Assembly: GCA_905221605.1 (NCBI GenBank)
Contig: CAJNDS010000002.1
Location: 1,601,438-1,665,437, forward strand
Origin: Symbiodinium natans
Taxonomy: Eukaryota > Sar > Dinophyceae > Suessiales > Symbiodiniaceae
Direction of reading: 5' to 3'
Length of the DNA stretch: 64,000 nt
Shown: positions 1 through 15,000 of the stretch, one piece after another
Layout of the letters: the number at the start of each line of letters is the position of its first letter
How positions within the stretch are numbered: position 1 is the stretch's first letter
Program-made: the position numbers and the translations under genes
The notes under the pieces: model-generated
Seen by the model: the letters and a program-made list of their open reading frames with translations, nothing else
Database searches by the model: none
Told to the model about the DNA's origin: nothing

Positions 1-3000
1 ACAAGAAGCCGAACGGCCACAAAGACTCTCAAGACTCCAAAGACTCTTAGACTGAGCCTGGCGTGCGACTCGTGCTCTTATAGCTCTTTGCAGTAAGAAA
101 ACCGGGGGCGCTGGAGAACCGCGGTGCCTCCGAGGCCTAAAAACGGCCAGGGCCGCAAGCCGCAAGCCCGCAAACTCCCAGCTTCCGCAAGCTCCCTCCC
201 TTAAGTGAGGGGCTTTGGCTTGTGTTGGGGCCCCGGCCCGAGTCTGCTAGGACCTGAACTTGGACAATCTGGAGGGCACTCTGCAGTGGACTCCACAGGC
301 TGTGCAGATTCGATGGGCAAGTTAGTGTCACAATGTGTCACACTGCCTCTGGGGTAGTTTTGCATCAGTGTCATGATAGTGGTGTGCACAGTTGCCTGGC
401 AGGCCTCGTCGGCGCAGACGCAAAATATCCAGGACTCGCGCGGCGGCCTGCATAGTGAAACAGAGTGGATGCAATTCAGTCCATGTGGCTGGAGGACTAT
501 GTCGTGTACCTCGCAACGAGCTCCACTGGCGACACTCGCTCTCAGGCCCTCAGAGAGAGCTGAGCATGATTCTCACTCTCAGCCCGGTTGCTAGAACTCT
601 TGCTGTGGCTCCCTTGTATTGGCGGATCTTGATGGCTGACATATGCTTTCATATTGCACAGTCTCTCACCTTTACTTTCAACCGAGTCAGGTTGGAGCAG
701 CTACGCCTGTGGGAACCAACCTGCCCCCTTGGATGCAGCGAGTATTGAGTCCGAAGGGAGGTTTTTGAAGAGGAGTGCCTGCTGTACTGTTTTAGGACTG
801 CATGTTGCTGCCGTGGAGTTCTTGGCTGTGCAGCAGCTCAGGCTTAGCTTCTCGAATGCTCTGACGCGGGGCAGCCAGACCCACTTCCTTGTCTATGCGA
901 GATCGTCCCTTGCGGAGCAAACCACCCCTGCCGCTGTGCTGTTTTTGAGTATTGTTTTTCTTGTCGTATGGAGTTCACTCTCCTATAGCGCGGTAAGCAC
1001 AGTAGTTAAACTCCCAGAAGCCTGGCAATGCCCCTATGGCCACAACTGCGGTCGCCGTCACGAAAGGGCCTTCTTGCCTTGGGGGTCGCTAGTGCAGAAG
1101 CCCGCGCTGCCGCATGCCAGGCTTTCATCAAGTTTGCAGATGCGGCGGCTTTGTTCCAGGTGCTCGATGGGTTTTTCTGACGGTTAGGCCAACTGACACA
1201 TTTTCACTCTCAGGCTCTGAGTTGGGGGCCTCCTCTATCTCTGTGTTCGAGGTAGTGTTTGGCATAGGGCTCTTTCGCAGGGGTCTGCTAGTTCTTTTTC
1301 TTGCTTTGCAACTTGGCCGTCCAACGGGCTCATGATGGCAAGGGCTCCAAGTCACGAAGTCACGAGCTGGTCAGGGCGTTCCTGTCCCTGAGGCCCGAGA
1401 CCTGTTCTTCTCGGACGGCGACCTGGACGAGGGCGAGATCGCTGGGCCTTCTGGCCTTGATGGCTCTCACTGTCAGGGTATTTCTGTCCACATAGAACGT
1501 TCTTTTTTATGGAAGTCTTTTGATGATGTAAGCAATTCTTGCTCATCATCCTTGAAGGGTGTGTATTCCCGCATCTGAAGAGGGGCTCCATCCCGAGCCC
1601 AAGAAACCCGTCTCGCCACACCCAAGGAACCTGTCCTGGGCTGAGCCAAGTGTGCCTGGGAGCTACTGTGGTGTTTGCTGTGCAATCCCAGCTAAATCCC
1701 TGATCAAGTTGTATCCCAAACCAATGCCAAAACCCCAGAAGCTGCATCGTAAGAGCTAGTTCAGACAGTCTGCAACTTGTCGGGCAAGACCCTTCAGCCC
1801 AGGTAATCGGAGATGTGACGTTCTTCCGCGTCTACTTCTCTACGACTGGAACCACCCAGAGTGCCCCAGCTCATGTAGTCCTAGTGAGCTCTCAAGTGAG
1901 TCGATGTGATCCAGCTCATGCCGACATCTCCGCCTCAAGGTGGCGACACCACATCTCTTCTGGAAGAGGTCGATGCTCCCCGGCGAAAAACACAGGGCAT
2001 CACAGCGCTCGGCCTTGCGCATGTGGTCCACAGGAACCATGACATGGACACATGGACCTCATATTGCTTAGTCTGCTTAACTTTTGAAGTAAGTGGCGGT
2101 CCTCCCATTGATCACACACATCGTGGCTCCCTGATCTTGTTTCTGCTGTCCATTTCCTTACGTGTGTGTGGATGTGTAGAGCTATTGAGGGATGAGTGTA
2201 TGCCTTAATGCACAGAGACGCCGAGGTTGGCTTGACCGACAAGGTGATTGCTCCTGACACACCCCTTCAGCGGGCAGCTTAGATCCGGCAGTGGGCGAAA
2301 GTAGCATCCTAGGTCGTTAATGTAGGGTTTCGGGGGACGGCTTTCGGGTGTGATTGGCGTTCTTCTCACAATCAGAATTTTTTAGGAAGTGGCGTGCTAC
2401 CAACAACTGAAAGGCAGCGATTGTGCAGGGCCCCCGAGCACGCTACCCGTAAACTCCACAGACGGCCATCAATGGGAGGTAGACTCCTAGAGTCGGAGGC
2501 TTAGCCGAAGCCCTCGAGGTCTTACGTTTACCTGGCCGTGACATCAAACTCGCCAAGTATCGAGCAACGCACGCCCTCGACCTGGCTTATCTACGATGAG
2601 GTGGCAAGCGCTGCTTGGACGGAGTGATGTTCAACATCCGCCTTAGGCACGCAATGTCGTCGCAAAGCAACATAATTATGAGCCAAGAAAAGATGGCCTG
2701 TAACCTGATCAGCACTCAGCCTCGGATGTATGCCTGAAAGAACTCTGGGGCCCAAAGGGCGGCCATTAAAAAGGTACATGTTCACACACATACGTATCTA
2801 CGTGGCATGTAGAGGGGTCGTTGTCAGCATTTGGGTCTAGGGTTTGCAGGCTTTGTGCCTGTGTGCTTTGAAGAGTTTAACTGGTGCCTCTAGGGCCTGC
2901 AAAGGAACCTTTTAAGTAGATGAGAGGAAACGGTCATGACGCTCTGCAGTGTTGCATGTCATCCGAGGCGGCAAACGTGAGCTTTGTGGATCTGGACCTA

Positions 3001-6000
3001 GACGAAACCCAACTTGGCGGAACCATCAAGTGGGATCCCCCTGCACGTACGGTAGCCGTCTCGGCGCCTTTGTCAGCAAGTGCCCAGGGGTGGAGGACTG
3101 AGAAACATCCTCCCCCGCATGTTATGTTCCAAGAGGTGCGCCTCGTCAGAGGCTTGACGTTGTGGCACACCGGAAGTCAGAAGAGCCACGTCCCTTCCAA
3201 TCTCTGGAAGCTTTCCAACCCTATCTACCCCCCCTCCACATGCCTCTCATAGCCTCTCATAGCTTCTTCTCGTTTTTAACCCTCACCCTGCACTCAAGCC
3301 TACCAGTCGCTTTGATTTGTGAAGAGCGAACCAAGGCCTATCTGGCCTATGTTGCGCAAGACGGTCTTGGCACATACAAGTCCCAGTGTCTCAGCTTGAG
3401 ACTTGAAGCCTCGTCTTTTGGGTTGGTGTGCTCGTTTCATGCCCCCAACCCCTTTTTTTCGGCAAGATCGTGGTGGCCGCATACACGGTCATGCACCCTG
3501 AACCCAACCAAAGGCGCCTGCAAGCACCTGCTAGAGCACTGCTCAGATGAGGATTGAAGATGGAGTCCCACATGTGGACGGGGCCACAGTTCTGGACATG
3601 CCCCCGGATACAGCCATTGGATCCAACACCGACCCGCGGCAGTGCAGACTTGGAACCCTTTTTTTTTAGCGCATTGAAAGAAATCGCGGAGCGCTTTGCT
3701 AAGCCCATCTGAGCCCCAAATGTTGCGGTGCTGCTTCTCCCTTTCTGCCTTTCTGGTTCCTGCGGCTCCGGCAGAGAGGGAGGGGCTGTCAGATTGATTC
3801 GAAAGGGGTTGGAACGTTTGGCAGGGAGGTGATGCGGGAATCCACGGCGTTTAGATCCTCATACTGTTGCGCAGGGCAAATCACTTCCAAGCTGTTCCGT
3901 CTTCCAGCCCTAGAAAAGCGACGGCTTCAGCGCTCCCACTGGCCCATACACCCATATGCCATTACGCTGTGCAGCAAGCCCCGGTGCAGACAGACCCCTC
4001 TCAACTTAAGGACATTGTGGTCTTCACGCGGTCGACATTGGTGGAGCACCTGGAGCCGAAGGAGGAAGTCCCAACTGTATATCGAAACTTATGAGGTCCG
4101 TCCATCGAAAGGTCCCATAGGCCTTGCAGACACTGAAACGACTTCAACACTCCAATTTCGTCCAACTTAAGTCCAAGGCAGTCCACCCCCGCCTCCTTCA
4201 CCTTCTCAGACACGGTGGCCTCTGTGTCCAGCTTGGCTCGGGCCTTGAAGTGTCGTGGGGTGGGCTGCTGTTTCGGCGCATCGGTACGGTTTGGCCTGAG
4301 GACATTGATTTCATCTCAGGCACACAACCGCAGCCCCTCAGGTGGTCTTGAGTGCTCTACAGGAATGGAAGAGCTTGTCCAGGGTAGAATGCAGTAGCAC
4401 ATCTCTGAGAGTGCCCCCGCACCCCAAAGCTGAAGGCTTAAACCTCAATAGGCTTCCAAATTCAAAAAGAATCTGGAGAGAGTCCCCCCCCCCCCCCCCC
4501 CCCCCCAAGTGGCGGCTCCGAGGCCTTTCCGGACCTGGACCTGGACAGCGGGGAGGTCGGAGGAACCCTGGACTGGCAGGGCCCTGAGTGCGACTTGCAG
4601 GCTTCTGTAGGAAGTCATAGGCCCTAGGCCTTGGAAGGGGAATCTCACTATCATTTGCTAGTCTCTTTGTCTCTTTCCTTTGAGGCCATGCCTCGAGATC
4701 CCAGTTCCCCATTCATGGGAGCTCCTGACCCTGATGTCTCCACCCTTATGCCTGTTTGGTTCTGTTGAGTTCTATAGGCCATAATCTTGGGAGCGAGCCA
4801 CCGGTTCAGGCCTTAAACGCCTGAGCCCCTCCCAAAAACATGGGAAGGACTCGGGAACTCATCTCTCCCTCACCCAGGTCGCTTCCGACCGAGATGACCT
4901 ACGTCAGCGCATTAAATGCCTCTCAACTATTTTCAGCCTTGATCAGAAGTTGGGGCGTTTCGGCGCAGATACGTAGAGACGTTTCAGGGCCTTGCTGAAT
5001 CGTTGGTCTTGCGAGAAGGCACTTGCCGGGCATGGCATCAACAAAAATCACAATGTTGTCAAATCAGTACAGGCGCCTGGTGGGGCCAATAGATTTTCAA
5101 GTTTGGGGACCGCACTGGCTGAAAACCGACACCTAGAATCGCCTCAAGCAGTATTGTCCACTGCATGCCTTTAGCAACTGACGCAATGCATGCGAGGTCT
5201 ACTTCGCTGTGGACGCGCTGGGCACGAACCGGTCGCAGCTGGCATCCCTCGATGCGACTCGGAGTTTGTCGGAGGGCACCCGAACACACGAAACGGAGCC
5301 CCTGATTGTCGAACCGCTTCTGAGCAGAAGAAAAGGGTGAACCCTCAAGCCTTGGAGCCTCCTACCCCGAAGTCCGAAGTGTGGATGGGCTGCTAGGCTA
5401 GGACTGGGATCCGAATTCAGGATTTCAGGGTCCAAAGTAGGCATATCCCGAAATGCCGTAAGTGAGTGGTTTTACGCTTGGTCGCCAAATGCTGCAGGTG
5501 TCTGGCGGCAACTATGTTTCCAACACCAGCGTGCCAGCCAACTCAGACTTCACAGGATTCTCGCACAGCGCCGCGCTTACCAAAAGGTGCAGGGTTTAGG
5601 GAGTGTCTTCAAGGTGCGTGTTCCGGGCATAGTGTTGCAAAAGCAGGGCAGTCCAACAGATTGCACAATCTTAGAGACGAGCGCTCGAGACACCGACTCT
5701 GCCGACTCTGCCGGTGCTTTGCGTGGGTGGTGCTCATGAGATCGAACACTAGGGGCGTGGTCCGACCCTCCAAGCCGGAAGTGCTTCGTTTGGAAAGCCC
5801 GCTTCAACAGTTCCTAAATTCAGTAGTCACGACATTGGTCCTTTCGAGGGCAGCCCTGGCGAAGAGCAAAAGCCCAGGATAAAATTGTTCTAACCATGGA
5901 ACTCGCATCTCGCGGGAGGAGGCCGTGGGCAAGGTCAGTATGCTTTCAGGACAGTGCGCCATCGGCCGGCCGAAAGATGCGTGCGAGTCCGAACGCTGGT

Positions 6001-9000
6001 GTGTGTGTGTGTGTTTCGCTTTTGTCCTGTTCTTCTAAGGTGTTGTGTATACCAGCTCAACTTTGGTGGAGCAATCGACGCCAGCCTCCCTTGCGGTGCA
6101 GGAGCCCGCTGCTAACCTTGAGAGACCTCAAGCCTTGTGTGCGTGAAGAAGCATGTGTCCTGTCTTGTGCAGCACCGCAGTACACCCGAATCACCCTGAA
6201 CCAACAAAACATGCTAAAAAAGGAGCCGTGCACACGTCAAACTTTAAACAGTCGGCTGCTGATCTTTAGGCCCGGGAATTTTCCCTTAGCCCGATTTCAG
6301 CTGCACCCATGCCGAGCCATGCAGAGGACTACGACGGCTCAGTGAGCAATATTCAGTTCAGCGACAAGGACGGGTCGAATCGAAGAAATTCCAGAGCCAG
6401 AACGCAATGGGAAACATTCCCGGGATTAGAAATCGGAGAGTCGAAACTTAGTCTTCCTCAGGACCTGGATCTGTCTGAAGTCGGCGGTGACGTGTCGCTC
6501 CGCTTGCATTTAAGAAAAAATCGGGCCCCGCGAGAGCCCACAGCAAAGCCCCCAGTACAGAACCCGAAGCTACATCGGGAGCCTCAGAGCTCCCGATGTC
6601 CTGCGTAACAATCCAAATACCTTTTCTCACCCCAAAAGAGTGACTTCTCCCGCTCCGGCAGCCACCGTCGGCATGCGCAAGAACATGTCAACGTGTTTCA
6701 TTATGTTTGCTCCAGGCATTGGCAGCCTCCTTCCCTGCTGGATGGCCGGCTGACCTCCTATAGTCGAACCCTCAGCTTGGGACACAGCAGACAGCAGGCA
6801 CCCCACAAGTGCGGCCTGTACAGGTTATAAGCTCATACGGGAAACCCCATCCTCCCAAAAACTCTGTCGAACTGAGGTGTCTATCTTTCCTCCACTGCCA
6901 CCGGGCTTACCAAGTCCCAGATCGGATCGAGCCCGGCTGGCACCAACTTGGCATCCTGGCACAAGCGAAGCCCTTTCGTTCCGCAACAGCCTCCCGACCT
7001 GCTACATCCGGCTTCCGAAGACAATTTTTGGGATTGTTGGTCCAGCTCTACCTTGTCCTAGAGGCCCCATGCTTGCTCATGAGCGTGTCGAGATTCAAGG
7101 TAGCGCTGGCAGCAGACACGGCGAGCTCGAGCTTCGACTATGTCCTGGTCTATGCGGCGTCTTCGCTCGAGGTACATGGCTACTTGGGAGCCGGTCCGTG
7201 TCTTTAGGCTCCTGTTTGGAGGGTGTTGGGCTGTTGGGGCCGGAGCCTTTATTAGCCTCTGACAGGGGTGCACAAGCCCGGGGCACAGTTCCCGCAAGAC
7301 CCGAAACCAAGCCTCTTTTGTCTTGACTGACTTGTCAGTGACTTGTTCTATAGTCACCCCCTTTGTAACCTCCGAGCAGCTCCTGGAGCCAGGAGCAGAC
7401 GACTCCCGTGTCTGCGCTGCTTTATGATGCGGACGGCACAGCTGCCATGCTGCAATGGAGACTGGTTCAATCTTAAGGCCTTCGGCAGTACCCTCTTCGG
7501 GAAGGACATATCTCGGCAGTCAGTAGAGGTTCCGGCGGTATGCTGAAGTTGCTACAGACCAGGTTTATTGAATTCCAAGCTGATTGAGGCAGTGCCCATT
7601 CCTCGCTTTGTCAAATCTGTCCATCGATCTTCCACAAAGCATAGGCCCATAGGCGTTGCCCAGAAGCATGAACAGCTTTGCGTGTGAACACCTGACGATA
7701 TATGCCGGCAAACCAACGAAGATACAGGGTGCTTTTAGGCGCTTGAACGCCCGAACGGACCTGTGATTCCTGTGATTCCTACGACACATTGCTGTGAAGG
7801 TGCGGAATCTTACCTTCCCAGACTGCGACCTCGATGCCTTTGAGCTGGGAGGTGCCCAACTGTAGGGTTTGGGGGAGATCCGATTGCAGTGGCCTGATGC
7901 CTTCCCTCGTTCTTCCGTACCCTTTGCTGGTCTAGGCCTCGCACGTGCAAAGGCGCACACAAGTATCAGTTGCGCATGTCTTCAAGCACCTGTGCGCCAG
8001 GCTACTTGACCTGGGCGGCGCCAGCCAACACAACGGAGGCTGTAGAAGAGGGTCTATGGTTGATCTGAGGCAAAAGCTCCTAACCGCTGGGGGGGGGAGG
8101 CAACCAGGGGCACAGCACCCCTGAGTTCACCAGAGGGTCGAAGTCTGCGAAATTTTCGCGCGTAGTGTGATCAGTGCTTCCTGCATGAGAGAGCTAAGCC
8201 AGCTAAGCAGCCTTGATTGAAGTTTCGCGTCTAAATTGGCTTTGGAGTTGGCTGCAGGTGGCGAACTATTTCATCTATCTCGGCATAGATGGCGTCGACA
8301 CCTTACCTCGACATGCCATGCATAATTTGGCAACAGGAGGGAATATGAAAGTCGCTTCGTGGAGTTAGAAAAGAACTGTTGCGCGGAAATCTCTTACGTT
8401 GCGGTGTATCCTCTGCTGAGCCTGGGGAAGGGAAAGAGTGGCACTCGCGTCAACTTGCATTGAGGGTGCTCTTGAGTCTCCGCAAGCGCAACAGACTTGA
8501 CCACACTAAGGCCATAGGTTGCCCGGACTACGCTAGCAGCCGCACAGCAGACGCCTACTCCTCCCGAGGATCCTTTGTTCTGCTTACGAAGGGATGCTGG
8601 GGTGTGAGCTGGGTGTGAGGTGTGGCCATTTGGCCATTGACAAGGTCTGAGTGCTAGGTCCTGGTGGGGTGTTCATTGTTTAGTGCTAAGCAACGGAAAA
8701 ATCTCACCACTGTCCTCGCTTTACAGATTTCATCCGAGGTCTTCTTCTCAAATATATGTACTGTGCATGGTAACATAGCCTTCGTGCCTGATGTTATGAT
8801 TCTTTGGATTTCCACGCCTTGGCAAGGAAACCGCGACACGGCAGTTGAGGGACCATGGTGCCGGTGGCTGTATGAAGTCAATGCGTGACTCAGCTGCCTT
8901 GTCTGGGAGCCCCATGCAAGATCCGCAGCTCGGAAACCATCCTCCACTCCGCCACGCAATGCACAGATGTTTCCGCACAGGCTCGGCAACCAGGCCAGCA

Positions 9001-12000
9001 CTCTCTCTGCGGCCTCTTGGCATGCAACGGTCTGCCAGCTGGTCATCGGACTGCAAGGATGCCTGCAGTGACTGCCTACAAGTTGAGCGAGTGTAGCGGC
9101 TTTGCCGCCGCTCTTGCTGAGAGTCTGCCACGTAAGGACACATCGATGGAGAACGGGACTCATTGGCTGGTTTACTCTGCATCCTCACTGGCGGAGCAGA
9201 CAACGCCTGCAACGGTCGAGATCCAGGCAGGCTTTGCGGGGCCCGAGGTTTGAGATGCAGTGTTCAAGGTAGCTACAACTAGGAATCAGTCTCACGACAC
9301 CGCTGAGACATGGGTCGAAAACCCTACGTCGGTCGCGCCTGCCGCAGCAAGCCCAATGCCCATTACACCCCCGAAGATCCCCGAAGCACACGTTCAAACC
9401 ACTGCCTATCAGTACCCTGCCCAGTACTTCAACCCCATGGCCGCAGGACGACAACGCGACGGTGGGCACCATCAGCTTCGTGGGCACCGACCTGCTTCGC
9501 GGCTCCACCCTAAGTTCCCCGACCCGCTCTTAAACCCCTCATAGCCTGAAGCCACACTGCTATACCCTATTCATCGACCTCTGATCTTCAATGAAAAGAG
9601 TATACTGCAATCTTGTCTCCTTCATCTTGTCTAAGCCGCAGGGTAGGGTGAGCTGTGTTGGATTGCATCTTAAGCGGAGAGCCGATGAACCATAGAGCCT
9701 ACACCCGAAATCCCAGGGCGTCAAATGCCAACTGATCTCAGGAATATGGATGTGGTGAACGGGAGCTTAGTGTGGGGGCCGCCAGCGTCTCCAGAGTGCC
9801 TGGAATCCATTGCCTGCCGGTTGCACTGTGCACGCAGCTGCTCTTTGCATCATTTGGGATGGATCAAGAATTAGGGCCTGAGACTCGCCCCTGGCCCCCC
9901 CCCCCCCCCCCCCATGTGCCCAAACAAAAATGGCGCCAAGTTGCCCCAGCAAGTGCCAAGCCCGATGGCTCTCACAGAGAGGGGCATGAAGAGGCAAAGT
10001 GTTGAAAGCATGTCTCCCAGAGGTGATCTACATCGCATTCGACGGCCTGGGCACATCCAGGCACACTTTGGAGTGGCGCCTTCTCAGGGTTCCCTTCTGC
10101 AATGTCCGCAGTAGGGTGCTCCTGGCCTCAGATGCATCAAACGGGAAAAGCATGGGCGGGCAGATGTCAGATTTCCTGGCATGCAGTGCTCGACACTTCA
10201 ACAGCAGAGGAAGATGCGCTCCTCGTATTTTCAGTTCATTCGTCGCTGATTGGACTTTCGGACCCTTGTAGCCCGTCCTCAGGGTGGAATCGGGTTAACG
10301 GTTGGGAATTGAGGCCTCTTTCAGCAGCCCAGAATCCAAGCACAAAGTTCAGGGTTGGGTTGAGGTGCAGTAGCCCCGAGAAAGCAAGCACGCTTCCCGC
10401 ATGATCCCCTTAGTTGAACTCCAAGTACCTCAAGACTCCTGCGTCTGAAAACTTTTCGACTTAAGACCGGCCTCTGTGGCAGGTCACAGCTGGGTGAGGT
10501 CGCGGCAGGCACTGAGCTGCTGGAGGCTGGACGGGGGCAGAACTTTCGCGACTGACTTGGAATTCCAAGTCAAGCTCTGACCTGGCCAGGTGGTGGAAGG
10601 CGATGCCTACGGGGAGACTCGGTTTGACCTGCAGCCTTCTGGTGGAGTCGCACCTGTGGGGTCAGTGGGGTTAATCTCTCTTTATAAGATTAGTAATGTT
10701 GGGGGGGGGGTTTGTAGATGGATGCGCTTTGCAGCTGTCTTCGGCATGGCCCTTCTCAGAACTACACCCATTTCGTGGTGTACACAAAGTCCAGCTTGGC
10801 GGAGCAGACGACGCCCAACAGCCTGTCCTTTGCGGAAGCCGTTGCCAAGTACAAGGCAGGAGCAGGGGGGGAACGGGGGAACGGCGCATGTTGAGTTCTC
10901 AGCCCAACCCAAAGCCTGCAGCATGTCAACACCCAAGTCCCAAACTCGCACGCCCGACCAAATGCGCAAGTCGGAAGCGGCTCTTAGCTTCAGGTCTCCT
11001 CCCCAGCCTTCATCGATGAGGACCTGGACCAAGGCGGTTCGGCTCGGCAGAGGATATGGTCTTCGGATGTCTTGGGCATGTCTCGTCTCATAGCTGCTCG
11101 TGGAAGGATACCTCAGTGTTTGAACATTCATGGATGTGGCTGGCTCTGGGCTGCGACCAAGAAATCTCACTCCCGATCCTGCGCCCTACCCGGCTTTTGG
11201 TGGCAGGTGAGGTTGCTGGGACGCTGGTATGGACAGCACCAGAGGTCACGCAGACGGTGACAGGATACAAGATTTACCTATCACAGGACTCCTGCATTGG
11301 CAAATCCGTGTACGAAGACGAAGCCTTTCATGTAGATGGGGGTGCGAGGCTGCTTCATGAAAGCGGACTGTTGCCTCAGAGGGAGCTAACAGCCCGCCCA
11401 CATCTGTATGCCTTGAGTCCTTGAGCTCCTCAGGACGAAGGAGGGACGGTGAAGTCCCTTGTTGGAGAGCAGGCGAAAGGCTCGGGAAGCCGTGAGACAT
11501 GACAGGCTTCGGAGTTTTTTCTCCAGTTGATATATTAGAGAGTCTGGAAAGGCCATTTGCCACGGGTCAGGGTATGGGCATGTATGGGCCCTCATCCAGT
11601 CCAGGGGAATCCAGAGGAAATTCCTCATGATGTGTTCAGCAGACAAACTGTGATCGGGTGCGAGTTGAAAATGCTGCACGCCGCACGTGCGAGGTACGGA
11701 CTATTTTGCGGTCCCTCTAGACACTCCTCTACAGAAGCCTGGCCATACTTTGTAGCTGACGTCCCGGGTTGATGGCCGAGGTTCAGGAGTTTAGGTTCCA
11801 GAGTTACAAGGTTTAGGCCTTAGGTTTGAGGTTTACACTTGGGGCGTTCAGGAGATGAAGGACGAGAGAGCCTAGAGAGCCCAGATTCCTACAGACCGCA
11901 GCGCCTGTGAAGGACCTTCGCCTACTTGCTCATCCACTCGCTGTCGGCAACGACGGAACAGCGCACTCCAGTTGCTGTGGCTCCCAAGATGCATTTGCAT

Positions 12001-15000
12001 TCAAAGGCCAAGCTCGAAATCTCCACTGACATTATACACCAGTACCAAGAAGCGAAAATCACAATTGTGGTCTCAAGTATTGCATGGAGCTTGGCATAGG
12101 CTTCGTTTTGTTTCGGTTCCAAAGGATACTGAGCCGCTTGAAGCGCGAAATAACGTGAATGAAAGTCACTGATACAAGTGGTCCGTGCATCCACCATGGC
12201 TGCACATGAAGCTTGTGATGTGAATGCAAAGTCAGCAAGATGTCCAGCGAACGGTCGCCACATGCGCCTGCATGTGCAATTTGTGTGCCAGATGCCTCCT
12301 CCCTCCACCCCTCCCTCCACCCCTCCCTCCACCCCTCCCTCCACCCCTCTCTCTCTCATACACTCTCTCTACCCGACATCCTGAAACCTGGACTCTGTCA
12401 TCTGATGGTTATAGAACATTCCTTGCGAGTTGCTCGCTTCATTCAACAGTCCTTGCAGTTCCTTGCAAAGGCAGTGGTGGATTCATATGCAAGCATCAGC
12501 AGCCTGGAATTCACCGACCAGGACCTGGGACTTGTGCTCCCTCTTCGTCAAGACCTTCCTTAACTGAAACAGCCATTTTACAAGTACAGCTTCCGGCATG
12601 AGATCACGTGGAAACACGCGAGGTTAGTCCGGGGCGATCGATCTTTTTGCAATCGGCTTCGGCCCACATGTGGCTGGGTGTGGTATGTTTTTTGGCCAAC
12701 AATCCCATGTCAGCTAACTTGCGGATGTTCTGGCCAGGACTTGGACGAGTCGGAGGCAAGAAATGGGGGGTCAAAACCTGGTGTAGAGTGTATGTTTCCG
12801 GATGGCTATAGGAATTGGCAGTGTGTGTGCCTTGTGTTGACACCGGTGCACCTTGAACGGGGCTCGTGCATTCCGAACCGGAACCTGAAATCAAGCCAAT
12901 GTAAAGCAATTAGTGCAAGGCACCGTAGCCCAAACTCCTCAAGCCCCAAAAGCGAAAGAGCCATGAGGTGGGAGGCATGGTGACTTGGATCCGACCGAGC
13001 CGCGATCTGGATCGGGTGGTCGGCATCCGAGCAGCTTGGTCTGCAGCTTCTTTTTCAGAGAAGCGAAGGCTTCTCGGAGGAAGGGTTTTCATAAGATTCT
13101 TGGGCAACTGTTGGGAGTTCTTCAAGTCTTCAAGTTGGAACTTGCGCAGTTTGGTGAAGGGGTGAGGAACAGGGAGGTGTGGGGCGGGGGGGGGGGGGGG
13201 TGAAGCTTGGTGTGCAAAGCGAGTGCCGGAGAGGTGCAGTTTGGAGGTCTAGAGTGAAAGTTTCGCTCTCGTTTTGCGAGTAGTGGTTCACCACCAAAAA
13301 GATTGTTCATTACGTATTCTTCGTCATTATCGTTAAGTATTACTGTCATTTAGTTTCTTCTTTTGGTCATGACCCAGAAAAATGTCGACCGCCGCTAAGA
13401 GAAGCTAATAATCGTTCAGAATCATCATCATGTCTGAGTAACAATTAATGACGACGAGTCGACGACGAGTGCATAAGTCATAGTAAACATGGTAAACGTA
13501 CCGAAGACATTAAAATCAAACACTCAATTTCTACTCATGTGCTCAGTGCCCTGGCTCCAGGCTTACCTCAGCGATGCGGCAAGCGTCACAGGCCTCCTTG
13601 GAACTGAGACTTGCTTCATCGGGGCTCAGGTGTTCGGATGTTTTTGGATGTCTTTTGGTTTAGGGTGTGGGGGTGCCGTTTGCGGGTGTGTTCGTATGTG
13701 CTCGTGCAGCGTGCAGTTCTTGCGGGCTTTTTGCAGGTGCAGAGCGCCTCCAGATCAAGGACGACTTGCCCAACAACTTCCAAAGAGTTTTCGTGGAGCA
13801 GGACACGCCCAAGGCGAGCCACTTTAGCGCTGCGGCCGGAAGCGTTGTGGGATCCCGCGTTCAGGGTCTCATACTCCATGCAACGAATGCCAGATATTAT
13901 TTCCTTTTTCAGCTTCGGTGTGGTCTGCTAGTTTGACACTGAGACGGCGTAGGCTCTTGAAATTGAGTTCGCAAGCTGCTCTCCGGGCAGGTCAATGAGA
14001 CCCTCAACGTGACCTTCACACACATCCAGGCTCAGCCTTCCCTCTCAGGGGCCCCCCCGGCAGCTGAACCCCACAGCACTACAGTCACTACAGTCACTAC
14101 ATCCGCACGTCCTGACTCCTGAGCCAGCTTTCTTCTGTGCAGGTGACCACCTTTTCTGTTTTGGGGGAGCAGTCCTCTCCGCCGGCGATAGGGATCTCCG
14201 ATTCCATCTCCTCAGCACCCTGGCACCGGTTGAGTCGAGGCCCCCCCCGGCCCCTTTAAACCCCTCGTTCCCAAGTTCAACGCAAGGGAGCCGGAGCTCT
14301 TGGAGCACCCTGTCTTTCCTACCCATGTGGTTTCACAAGAAGCGCGCTGCCTCAACAACATTCCAACTCTCGATTGCTTCAACAGGGGCTTCAAAAAGGG
14401 GCTTAACGGCGGGGGCTTGGGTTGGTCCTTGGTGGTCAGGTGTCCTCTCTGGCATTCGATGACCGCGACCTGGATGCGGGCGACTTGGGTGGGACGCTGT
14501 CCTGGGCCATCCCGGCAGACACCACCCAGGCACCAGGGAACATCGCTTGGCGAGAGCTTCAGGGTTTGGGATCGTGAGGGGTTGATTCTACACAATCCAG
14601 AAATTGGCGGAAGCGCCTGTTGGAAGAACTAGCTTGTTCCTTTACTTCCTTAGGGTCGTGCGGGCGTTCGCTCCGCTTGAAGCAGGCATGACGGAGGACC
14701 GAGGAGGGGGCTTCGACAGAACATGCTTGGAATGTCTTCATTCTCGGCAGGTGGTGGCTCGATTTGTTGACGGGCTTTGTGGGTTTGTGTTGGTCAGCGA
14801 AAGCAGGAAGTGGAGTGGGCTTCGGTCGTTGAGTTTGTTCTGGCAACGTGCTGCAGTTCTACCCCGAATCTTGGAGCAGCAGATTGCACAGGTCTATCGC
14901 TACATCATCTACTTGGCTGGCTCCTTGACAGCAAAGCCGTGCTTGATCTGAGGTATACCTCCTAGAAGTGAGGGGTGTGGGGGGCTTGGGGTATTTCCTG

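Noticed and set aside
8379..8618. C-block-like words near 8535-8580 (QQTPTPPEDP)
   Set aside because: Only a few residues agree, and the clear C of unit 6 lies at 9149-9235, so this is left unassigned.
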